This document shows, piece by piece, positions 43,811-50,674 of a DNA stretch of 64,000 nucleotides (its first letter is position 1; each line of letters opens with the position of its first letter). The notes under the pieces are model-generated. The model did not search any database. It saw nothing but the letters and a program-made list of their open reading frames with translations, and was not told the DNA's origin. The translations under genes and the position numbers were made by a program. The DNA comes from JACKHO01 sp041398745. Its GTDB lineage: Bacteria > Planctomycetota > Planctomycetia > Planctomycetales > Planctomycetaceae. The DNA lies in NCBI GenBank assembly GCA_041398745.1, contig JAWKUB010000011.1, positions 186,001 to 250,000 of the forward strand. The letters run 5' to 3'.

Positions 43811-45279
43811 TACTTATTCACCAGTTCCGGCAGCGGCAAATGTCCGTTGCGGTACAGCACGTTATACGCACAGAACGGAATGACATGCCCGCTCGGCAGA
43901 ATATGGTGCGTGCAGCACTTCATGAGCCGCCGGGTGTCGAAGGTGTACGCATCGAGAAAGTTGGTAATGGTAATGCGAAAGACATCTTGCGGGCTGAGTG
44001 TCTCGTTCATGGCGTTGGCAAAAAACTCCACGGCCACCGCCATTTCCTGTGGGGAAAGTTCTCGAGTGCTGGACGGCTTCGGACTCGACTCCGTCGGCAT
44101 TTGCAGCGACACAGTCCCCGGCGTGCCGCAACCACAATCATCGCCGCAGGAGTTGAGATAACGGTCGATGACCTCCTTCACTCGCGGCCGGGTGAACGTA
44201 ATACCGTTCGCCAGCAAATCCAAATTCTCCACCGCATTCACAAACCGCGTCAGCGGAACGGCCTGTCCATTCTTGCGATACACATACGTCAACTGGTGAC
44301 AGTTGGGATGCGCACAAGGAAGTGGCACAAAGTCCCGCGTCTCAAATACTCCCTCTGACTGTTCGACAATTCCCTTAATGACGTCGGGGAATGTGATGCG
44401 TTGCTCCAGTTCTTCAGGCAGCACGTGTCGACCGGAATAGGTGGCTGGCTGAAAACTGACTCCGGTAATCCAGGGGCGTTCCATGCCGAAACGAATGATG
44501 GCGCCCATTTCGTCTTCGTTGACACCACTTTGCAGCGTGGTCACTAGAATGACATTCAGTCCTGCCTCACCGAGCCGGTCAATGGCCCGCAGTTTTTGAT
44601 CGAGCAGTTCTTCGCCCCGCAGGGCGCGGCTTGTTTCCGGTTTGAATCCGTCGAACTGAAAGTAGATTTCGACACGGTTCTTCCGCTTGGCCACGGCTTC
44701 GAGCAGCGCATCATCTTTGGCGAACCGCAGGCCGTTGGTGTTGATCATGACGTAGTCGATGGGCTGCTCATGCGCGTACTCGAAGATTTCGATGAACTGC
44801 GGATGAATGGTCGGCTCTCCTCCCGAAAGTTGCAGAATTTCGGGGCGGCCTTCCACTTTGACGAGTCGATCGATGGCGGCCTTGCACTCTTCCACGGTGC
44901 GATGCTTCTGCCCGGGCCCGCTCGCCGCGTAGCACATGGGGCATTCGAGGTTGCAGGCGTCGGTCAGTTCGACGAGGCCAATGCACGTATGCTGCTCATG
45001 CTCGGTACACAAACCACAGTCGTATGGGCAGCCGCGATCAACCGGCACGCCGACCATTCGGGGCACCTTGCCCGGCACAGTGAATTCCATGCGGTCGTAA
45101 TGACTGGCGTCGGAACAGACAAAGTCCTCCCTCGATCCGTGCGTTGGACAATGCTTGCGGAAGTAAATTCGACCGCCACGATTCAAGATTTTCGCAGGCA
45201 CGACCTCCAGGCACTCAGGGCACAAACTCGTCGTCGTGCCAATGAAGGTGTAATCGCGCAGGGGGAGTTGGAGAGTCAT
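43810..45279 (-). CDS. Radical SAM enzyme of the Tes/MJ0619-like family
   Basis: A 489-residue radical SAM protein. The iron-sulfur motif is CNLECPMCY (CxxxCxxC). Before it, a Cys-rich N-terminal section has SLCPECLEVVPAKIL, RKHCPTHG and RGCPYDCGLCTEHEQHTC, and later segments LQLSGGEPTIHPQF, INTNGLRFAKDD, IYFQFDGFKPETSRALRG, GVSFQPATYSGRH and RITFPDVIKGIVEQS match the archaeal MJ0619/Tes group, which joins lipid chains in membrane-spanning tetraether lipids. Planctomycete members are uncharacterised. A bacterial membrane-lipid or fatty-acyl substrate is likely. ATG 45279 has AAGG upstream. Directly coupled to the Lgt-like gene. Confidence 0.85.
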   Translation of the reverse strand: MTLQLPLRDYTFIGTTTSLCPECLEVVPAKILNRGGRIYFRKHCPTHGSREDFVCSDASHYDRMEFTVPGKVPRMVGVPVDRGCPYDCGLCTEHEQHTCIGLVELTDACNLECPMCYAASGPGQKHRTVEECKAAIDRLVKVEGRPEILQLSGGEPTIHPQFIEIFEYAHEQPIDYVMINTNGLRFAKDDALLEAVAKRKNRVEIYFQFDGFKPETSRALRGEELLDQKLRAIDRLGEAGLNVILVTTLQSGVNEDEMGAIIRFGMERPWITGVSFQPATYSGRHVLPEELEQRITFPDVIKGIVEQSEGVFETRDFVPLPCAHPNCHQLTYVYRKNGQAVPLTRFVNAVENLDLLANGITFTRPRVKEVIDRYLNSCGDDCGCGTPGTVSLQMPTESSPKPSSTRELSPQEMAVAVEFFANAMNETLSPQDVFRITITNFLDAYTFDTRRLMKCCTHHILPSGHVIPFCAYNVLYRNGHLPLPELVNK

Positions 45280-45301
45280 GGAATTGCCTTGTCGAACGGG
45301 A

Positions 45302-45502
45302 TTAGCCAGCAGTCGAAAGGATCGCGATGCAGACAGCAAACAGCGCAATCACGAGTCCGACAACCACCAGCGCCGTAATCCCCAGTACTTTGAGAATGGT
45401 GAGAATGACGTCTGCCGGATCAAGCCGACGCCGAGGGCGGTACGATTCGTCATCGTCGTCGTCATCGGTGTAATCGAGGTCTTCATCATCGTTTGCTTTC
45501 AT
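45302..45502 (-). CDS. Small acidic single-span membrane protein
   Basis: A 66-residue protein: an acidic N-terminus (DDEDLDYTDDDDDDESYRPRR), then one transmembrane span (about 34-62, VILTILKVLGITALVVVG). It resembles the neighbour at 45537-45770. It lies 22 bases before the radical SAM gene, same strand, so may share its transcript. No function is known. Confidence 0.6.
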   Translation of the reverse strand: MKANDDEDLDYTDDDDDDESYRPRRRLDPADVILTILKVLGITALVVVGLVIALFAVCIAILSTAG

Positions 45503-45536
45503 CGACTCGCTCCTCGAACATGCAATTCAGAGACCA

Positions 45537-45770
45537 TTATGACCTGGATGAAAAGGGTTGTCCGCACACCAAAAACAGTTCGAAGCCAACGGCGAACAGC
45601 AACGCAATGATGGCCAAAGCTGTGCATCCGAAAACTTTCAGGAGTTTGAAGATGAATTCACTTGCTTCGAATTCACGTCGCGGTCCACGGTACGCCTCCC
45701 GTTCATCATCTTCGTCATCGTAGCGGAGCTCTCTGCCATACTTGTCATCGAGGTTTTCATCATGATCCAT
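45537..45770 (-). CDS. Small acidic single-span membrane protein, paralogue
   Basis: A 77-residue protein with an acidic, Arg-mixed N-terminus (DHDENLDDKYGRELRYDDED) and one span (about 40-66, FIFKLLKVFGCTALAIIALL). The FKLLKVFG/LTILKVLG and following TALxxxxLL pattern shows it is related to the protein at 45302-45502. Cys at the end (LVCGQPF). Confidence 0.6.
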   Translation of the reverse strand: MDHDENLDDKYGRELRYDDEDDEREAYRGPRREFEASEFIFKLLKVFGCTALAIIALLFAVGFELFLVCGQPFSSRS

Positions 45771-45808
45771 GACTCATCTCTCATAGACTTCCGGCACGCG
45801 AAGGGCAC

Positions 45809-45985
45809 TCAATGCCCAACAGTACAAACTCCTGACAACGCATTCAAAACGCCACCACACAGTAACAGTGAAACGATGATATACCCGGCAATCTTCAGGA
45901 ACCAGTACACAACACTCATCCTGTCCAGAGTGGCTCGCGGCTGGTGGTAGAAATCAACTTCGTCATCGTCTTGCAGATTGCTCAT
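45809..45985 (-). CDS. Small single-span membrane protein, third member
   Basis: A 58-residue protein, starting at ATG 45985 (MSNLQDDDEVDFYHQPR). Acidic start, then one span (about 27-53, VVYWFLKIAGYIIVSLLL). Related in layout to the two proteins downstream. The longer open frame back to 46108 has no support. The three tiny genes precede the radical SAM gene on the same strand. Confidence 0.55.
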   Translation of the reverse strand: MSNLQDDDEVDFYHQPRATLDRMSVVYWFLKIAGYIIVSLLLCGGVLNALSGVCTVGH

Positions 45986-46237
45986 TGTCTCACGTTCGGC
46001 TGAAACGCAACGAACGGCTTCGCACCACCACGGTCGCGAGTTCCAAGCATCCATAGTAGATGATTGACGGTGACCGGCGTGAATCGAGAACCACGCGTCT
46101 ACAATCAAGTCGAAAACGCGGCCAAGATATCACGCAAGATTTTTAAAAAGTGCCAGAAAAGTTGAGAATGAGGAACGATGAGGGGCGACACTGGGGCAAT
46201 CACAGCACCACCTGAATTCTCGTCTTTGGCCAAGAAT

Positions 46238-46307
46238 TGCCACGAAAAACACAAAAAGACACGAAGAGGGGGTGTTTGTTTTTCGTGTCTTTTTGTGCGT
46301 TTCGTGG
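46238..46307. repeat. Large palindrome next to GxxExxY gene
   Basis: GCCACGAAAAACACAAAAAG (46239-46258) pairs with CTTTTTGTGCGTTTCGTGGC (46288-46307), with a near-perfect stem of about 27 bases around GAGGGGG. Related CACGAA/TTCGTG words recur at 46722-46753 and 46829-46859 on the other side of the GxxExxY gene. Confidence 0.7.
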
Positions 46308-46310
46308 CCT

Positions 46311-46694
46311 TCATTCCTGTGTCATCAGGTATTTTCGGACGTACAACTTCGCGGCTCCGAAGTTGATGAGTAAGCCGGTTTCAACACGGGAGGACCGCAG
46401 ATAACCAAGCAGTTGAGCGACATGCTCGTCGGCAATGTTCCGAACAGCCTTTAACTCCACAATGAGTCGGCCATCGACAAACAAGTCGGCAAAGTATTCG
46501 CCCAATACGGTGCCGTCTTCATCATACACAGTCAAAGGATGCTGCTGCTCGACCTTGAGTCCAAGCGTCCTAAGCCGATTGACCAAGGCATTCTCGTAGA
46601 CCTTCTCAAGATGCCCGTTTCGCAGATACTTGTGAATTGCGAAACTCGTTTCCCGTACGATGTCACACAATTCATTGATGTCCTCATGCCCCAT
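46311..46694 (-). CDS. GxxExxY family protein
   Basis: A 127-residue protein of the GxxExxY family (PD-(D/E)XK nuclease-like fold). The name-giving motif is GHLEKVYE; further conserved parts are IVRETSFAIHKYLRNG, GEYFADLFVDGRLIVELKAV and RSSRVETGLLINFGAAKLY. Function is unknown; such proteins are found widely, often with repeats around. ATG 46694 starts at MGHEDINELC; the open frame to 46745 is not needed. Here it lies between matching CACGAAAAACAC-type repeats. Confidence 0.85.
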   Translation of the reverse strand: MGHEDINELCDIVRETSFAIHKYLRNGHLEKVYENALVNRLRTLGLKVEQQHPLTVYDEDGTVLGEYFADLFVDGRLIVELKAVRNIADEHVAQLLGYLRSSRVETGLLINFGAAKLYVRKYLMTQE

Positions 46695-46721
46695 CGCTCG
46701 CCCCTTAGCCAATGCTCTATA

Positions 46722-46859
46722 GCCACAAGAAACACGAAAAAGCACAAAAAGTCAATGTTGAAGCCACAACAAGGGGTTGCCTTGCCAGCCGGATCTTTCA
46801 TGAATGAAAAAACATGATTCACGGTTCCATGTTTTCGTGTCTTTCGTGGCCAATTCCTG
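46722..46859. repeat. CACGAA-type repeats flanking the GxxExxY gene
   Basis: GCCACAAGAAACACGAAAAA at 46722 and the inverted GTTTTCGTGTCTTTCGTGGC at 46831-46850 repeat parts of the palindrome at 46238-46307. This suggests that the gene and its flanks form one unit. Confidence 0.6.
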
Positions 46860-46863
46860 TCGG

Positions 46864-48168
46864 CTATCCCTCCCAGCGAGCTTTCAGGCCGGGGACGGTT
46901 TCGAGCAGGATTTCGTAGATGGCCTGGCGGTCTTCCGGGGAGAGGTGAGCGAACTTCTCTGACGTGTCTTCTCCCTTCAGCACAGCGCGCAAGCGGGGCC
47001 AGAAGTAATTCTGCATTTCCTCGGGGAGTTGTTGAAACGAATCTGAGTAAATGAGGTAGCTGCAGGGATACCGGAACATGCGACGAGTGAGATCGAGGTC
47101 GCGCAGTGAGCGGCCCTGGCTGTCGCGTGGGCCCTGAGTGACGAACCATTCGGCGTATCCCGACGTGCCGACAATTGGGCCGGTCAGCGGAGCTTCGTCG
47201 ACCAGCAGAACTGCTTCGAGCAGTTTTTCTCCTGCGGAGGAAATTCGGCGTGTGGTGCTGTCGAGACGTGTTCCTTCGTCATTCTCCAGGACCTTGTTCA
47301 TCATGACTTCGTAGTCGAGCGCCTGACGCGTCGTGAAGTTTGCCCGCGTGATGCGGTTGTGAACGAGACTCTGATGCTCCAAGACCATCAAGGCGACAAT
47401 GTCACTGTGCGGCGTGAGATAGGGTGTCGTGTCGAACAAGTCGGAAAGCGACGTGCGATTCTGTCCCGCCGAGTTATCAACTTCGGAAGGACGAAAGTCA
47501 TCCTCCACGGTCAGGTTTCCCTGATGCTTGTGAGATCCATGCTGCCCAGTGACATACCAGCCGCCCCAGCGGTCTTCCATAGGGGTGGTGTGATTCACAC
47601 TGCGGCTCCCTGCCGAAAGGACGGGATACCCTGCATTGTCGACAAAGAGGGACCGCACCAAATGTCCGGGGACGTTCTCGGTCCGTGATGAACTGTGACA
47701 GACGACGCAGTTGTCGACATGTCGTTCAAAATGGGGTTTTTCAATCGAGGCATCCTGGTCGAGTGAATAGAAGACGGTGCCCAACTCGGGATCGACCGCT
47801 GAAACTTCCAGCACGGTCCCGCCCTGACAGAACCCGATGTACATGTCATCGGAGAAGTAAATGGCACGCGGCGTGCGGGGCGAAATGCGCCGCAGTTGCA
47901 GACTCGTCTTGGAGAAAACCAGAACCTGTGCCTCCTGTGGAATCTTCAAAGCATTGAGAACCGAACGCAAGTAGCCGAAGCCCTGTTCGTATTCCAGCTT
48001 TACTTCGCCGGAGTCAATCCGCTTCTGCAATTTGCTGATTTGGTTGTGCGGTTCGCTGTCGCTGTAGGAAATGGGTGGGTTCTCGTAGTCTTCCTGAGCG
48101 TAGAGAAGCTGAGAAAAGACCGGCAGGGCGAGCATTAAACATGCGGTAGGGAGTGCGGCAAGTCGCAT
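46864..48168 (-). CDS. Exported protein with a single CxxCH haem-binding motif
   Basis: A 434-residue protein with a signal peptide (LAALPTACLMLALPVFSQLLYAQ). A cytochrome c-type motif CVVCHSS lies near residue 155 (haem attachment to the two Cys and His). The rest (SLQLRRISPRTPRAIYFSDDMYIGFCQGG, SLFVDNAGYPVLSAGSRS, RWGGWYVTGQHG, LLVDEAPLTGPIVGTSGYAEWFVTQG) is shared by a group of planctomycete and other bacterial proteins but I cannot name it. ATG 48168 has GGAGG upstream. Divergent from the Rrf2 gene; a periplasmic electron-transfer role is likely. Confidence 0.72.
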   Translation of the reverse strand: MRLAALPTACLMLALPVFSQLLYAQEDYENPPISYSDSEPHNQISKLQKRIDSGEVKLEYEQGFGYLRSVLNALKIPQEAQVLVFSKTSLQLRRISPRTPRAIYFSDDMYIGFCQGGTVLEVSAVDPELGTVFYSLDQDASIEKPHFERHVDNCVVCHSSSRTENVPGHLVRSLFVDNAGYPVLSAGSRSVNHTTPMEDRWGGWYVTGQHGSHKHQGNLTVEDDFRPSEVDNSAGQNRTSLSDLFDTTPYLTPHSDIVALMVLEHQSLVHNRITRANFTTRQALDYEVMMNKVLENDEGTRLDSTTRRISSAGEKLLEAVLLVDEAPLTGPIVGTSGYAEWFVTQGPRDSQGRSLRDLDLTRRMFRYPCSYLIYSDSFQQLPEEMQNYFWPRLRAVLKGEDTSEKFAHLSPEDRQAIYEILLETVPGLKARWEG

Positions 48169-48315
48169 GAGGGCCTCCAGGACGGAGTATGGGGTGGGGA
48201 CGGGAAATTCCACGTCTTATTTCTCTTCATCGATCAGTTTCAGGATACCAGTTGAATTATTCATGTCAAGGTGTAGAATTGTCGACAAGTTTGATTGGCA
48301 GGAGGAAACAGAACC

Positions 48316-48756
48316 GTGTTACCCAAAACCGCCGAATACGCCCTGCGCGCCATTGCCTGTCTGGCAGGCAATGCTGATTGTGCCTTTTCTGCCGAATCTC
48401 TCGCGGAGCAGACGAAAGTGCCCCGCCGCTATTTGCACAAAGTCCTTCAAGACTTGGTCCAGGCCGAGCTTGTGCAGTCTCGCCCCGGTCCCGGCGGCGG
48501 ATACTCGCTGGCCACCAATGCGGACACCCTGACGATTCTCGACGTCGTCAACGCCGTCGCCCCGCTGGAGCGAATTCGCCACTGTCCGCTGGGGCTTCCC
48601 TCCCATACCCGACTTTGCCCGGTGCATCGCGAACTGGATAAAGCGTATGCGGCGACAGAAGCCGCCTTTCGACGCGTCACCATTGGTGAGTTGCTGAGAT
48701 CCAATGATGACGTCATTCCGCTGTGCGATGCACGCAAAGCCCTCACCTCGTCCTGA
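48316..48756 (+). CDS. Rrf2-family transcriptional regulator
   Basis: A 146-residue winged-helix regulator: TAEYALRAIACLAG, SAESLAEQTKVPRRYLHKVLQDLVQAELV, then the wing RPGPGGGYSLATNADTLTILDVVNAV. Residues about 90-107 (RIRHCPLGLPSHTRLCPVHREL) hold two Cys in the iron-sulfur loop region; a third sits in PLCDARK. Typical Fe-S members (NsrR, IscR) have a Cys trio in this loop, so a cluster is possible but not certain. GTG 48316 has GGAGG nine bases upstream. It precedes two haem-protein genes that it probably controls, and the 148-base divergent gap with the CxxCH gene may hold the operator. Confidence 0.85.
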   Translation: MLPKTAEYALRAIACLAGNADCAFSAESLAEQTKVPRRYLHKVLQDLVQAELVQSRPGPGGGYSLATNADTLTILDVVNAVAPLERIRHCPLGLPSHTRLCPVHRELDKAYAATEAAFRRVTIGELLRSNDDVIPLCDARKALTSS

Positions 48757-48792
48757 CCTGCCACGACCTCTCCTACCTTGAGGAATCGAAAT

Positions 48793-49419
48793 ATGCCAAA
48801 GTTTTTGAAATCCTTCCTGCCATTGGCGGTGCTCGCCACACTGCTTTCAGTACAAACCGTCTCAGCCGATGATGCTGCCCCTGAAGCCAAGAGCACCGAG
48901 GAACCGGCGGTGGAAGAAGTGGTGAAAGAAGAGGAGCCCGACGAAGACGTGCCGCGTGTTTCGCTGGAGGTGGCTCAGGACCGTGCCCGCATTATGCATG
49001 ACGTCTACATTTCTTCGATGGAAGCGATGCATCATCGCTACTTCCACGGTGATCGGGCTGTCATTCCCGCCCGGGCCATGGAAGACGTGTTTCGCGACAT
49101 GGAACATTTGCACAACTACAAGTCGCACTGGATTTCCGCGAGCTTCAGCCCCATGAGTCTCGATCACAAACCGAAGACCGAGTTCGAAAAACTCGCGGCC
49201 CGTAAACTCGCGAAAGGTGATGAGTACGTCGAGACCATTGAGTCGGGCTACTACCGCCGAGCTGGAAGTGTGCCTCTTTCCAGTGGCTGTATCAGCTGTC
49301 ACTCGGGACTGTTTGCCGCGACATCGGCCAGCAAGAAATTCGCGGGTCTGGTGATCAGTATTCCCGTGAATCCAGAGGCTGTACTGAAGGTCGAGACCGA
49401 AACAGGCGCTACGGAATGA
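48793..49419 (+). CDS. Tll0287-like (DUF3365) haem-binding sensor-type protein
   Basis: A 208-residue exported protein: signal peptide (LPLAVLATLLSVQTVSADD), a Glu-rich stretch (EEPAVEEVVKEEEPDEDV), then a Tll0287-like domain. The haem motif is SGCISCHSGLF. Words RARIMHDVYISSMEAMHHRYFHGD and IPARAMEDVFRDMEHLHNY match the helical part, and FAGLVISIPVNPEAV the last strand. Such domains bind haem or small ligands in the periplasm. ATG 48793 has GAGGA upstream. 37 bases after Rrf2, so probably co-transcribed. Confidence 0.85.
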   Translation: MPKFLKSFLPLAVLATLLSVQTVSADDAAPEAKSTEEPAVEEVVKEEEPDEDVPRVSLEVAQDRARIMHDVYISSMEAMHHRYFHGDRAVIPARAMEDVFRDMEHLHNYKSHWISASFSPMSLDHKPKTEFEKLAARKLAKGDEYVETIESGYYRRAGSVPLSSGCISCHSGLFAATSASKKFAGLVISIPVNPEAVLKVETETGATE

Positions 49420-49426
49420 CGATTGG

Positions 49427-49469
49427 GTTGAGATGGTTGAGTGTGGCTTTGTCACGGTTGAGATGGTTG
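49427..49469. repeat. Dispersed repeat with GTGGCTTTGTCAC core, copy 2
   Basis: Copy of 14881-14923, with GGTTGAGATGGTTGAGTGTGG at one side in slightly changed form. It lies between the two Tll0287-like genes and would be inside a false N-terminal extension of the second gene. Confidence 0.6.
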
Positions 49470-49520
49470 AAGATTGCGGCCATCGAATTCGAAGAATGCT
49501 TGAACAGGAATGTGACTCGC

Positions 49521-50054
49521 ATGGCTCGCGGCATTTTACTGACGCTGTTCTCTGGCTACCTGATGCTCGCCTCTTCGCCAGCGTTCAGCGAAGAATCACC
49601 TACCGCTGACTCCAAATCGAAGCCGGCGGTTCGGGTATCCGTCGCGGAAGCGCGGCGGCAGGCGGAGGTTTTGCATACGGCTATGCATGCGACGGTGCAG
49701 CTTGTGCATCATCGCTATTACAAATTGGACGAAGGGCTCCCCATTCCCGCTGCCGTAGTGGACGAAATCTTTTCTGAAATCGCAGCGGAGCAACAGGTCG
49801 AACTGCGCTGGCTGGCCGTGGAGGGACAAGCCATGAACACCGATCACATTGCCCGCGACGACTTTGAAAAGGCTGCTGTCGAAGCACTCAAGGCAGGCAA
49901 GCTGAGCCACGAGCAAGTCCAGGACGGCATACTGCGCCGCGCTGCCCCCATTACGCTGTCCAACCAATGTTTGAAGTGTCACGTCCCGGACCGAAAGTCG
50001 ACGCAAGACCGGAAAGCCGGGCTGATTATCAGCATTCCGGTTGCGGAGAGATAA
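49521..50054 (+). CDS. Tll0287-like (DUF3365) haem-binding protein, second member
   Basis: A 177-residue exported protein: leader ILLTLFSGYLMLASSPAFSEE, helical region VSVAEARRQAEVLHTAMHATVQLVHHRYYK, and haem motif NQCLKCHVPDRK, ending GLIISIPVAER. Clearly a relative of its upstream neighbour, with lower identity and no Glu-rich stretch. ATG 49521 is chosen; the open frame from 49416 runs through the repeat. Probably regulated together with the first by the Rrf2 protein. Confidence 0.82.
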   Translation: MARGILLTLFSGYLMLASSPAFSEESPTADSKSKPAVRVSVAEARRQAEVLHTAMHATVQLVHHRYYKLDEGLPIPAAVVDEIFSEIAAEQQVELRWLAVEGQAMNTDHIARDDFEKAAVEALKAGKLSHEQVQDGILRRAAPITLSNQCLKCHVPDRKSTQDRKAGLIISIPVAER

Positions 50055-50106
50055 CCACGAACGGCACCAAAAAGCACGAACTAATGGCTGACTGAACGCT
50101 CAAGAT

Positions 50107-50652
50107 TCACTTGGCGTCAGATCGCATTACTCTCGGGTATATGAGTACCAAGCCCATGCCGGTGTAGCAGGTCAAGTGAATCTCACCGGTTCCACATTGC
50201 ATGGCTTTCTTTCTGACGACGCATGTCCCGGAAAACCGGTCGTGAAGTGTTTGTTTATCTTCATCAACACCCGACCAGACATAATCAGTCAGCAGGCGGA
50301 ACGGCCCAAGCAGCCCGATCAACAGGCGGTATGTCATGCAAAGAATGGATGGTTTCCCACCTCGCAAGTCAACGACCTTGGCACCCGTCAGCCAATACCC
50401 AACCGTACCGATTCGCGATGTTTTGAGGGCAGTCGAATACATCCATGCCAAGAAAAGCCCGAGCAGGGTGAGATCCGATTCATCAACTTGGCCGCTTTTG
50501 ATGAAAAACAGAACTAAGGAAGCCAACATCCATATCGCGGTAATCGCAAAAAGATCAACGACCACAATGACTACACGCCATCGGCCCCCGATGTAGTCAT
50601 TGGGAGCAAAGCGGGCACCACGACCAAGCGACGTATCACGTTCACTATTCAT
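50107..50652 (-). CDS. RDD-family membrane protein
   Basis: A 181-residue protein with the RDD-domain plan: WRVVIVVVDLFAITAIWML, the loop RIGTVGYWLTGAKVVDLRGGKPSILCMTYRLLIGLLG, and QTLHDRFSGTCVV. Three hydrophobic spans are visible. RDD proteins are small inner-membrane proteins of uncertain role, in some cases ion transport. It ends 22 bases before the RND gene that comes from upstream on the same strand, so might be its last partner gene. Confidence 0.75.
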   Translation of the reverse strand: MNSERDTSLGRGARFAPNDYIGGRWRVVIVVVDLFAITAIWMLASLVLFFIKSGQVDESDLTLLGLFLAWMYSTALKTSRIGTVGYWLTGAKVVDLRGGKPSILCMTYRLLIGLLGPFRLLTDYVWSGVDEDKQTLHDRFSGTCVVRKKAMQCGTGEIHLTCYTGMGLVLIYPRVMRSDAK

Positions 50653-50674
50653 CGGGAAGCATCACCCTCAGTCG

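Noticed and set aside
44596..45378. Plus-strand frame of 260 codons over the radical SAM gene
   Set aside because: Shadow of the Fe-S gene; the reverse reading has many His and Arg without a pattern.
46105..46314. Minus-strand 69-codon frame across the CACGAA palindrome
   Set aside because: It runs through a palindrome and neighbouring noncoding DNA and has no relatives I can recognise.
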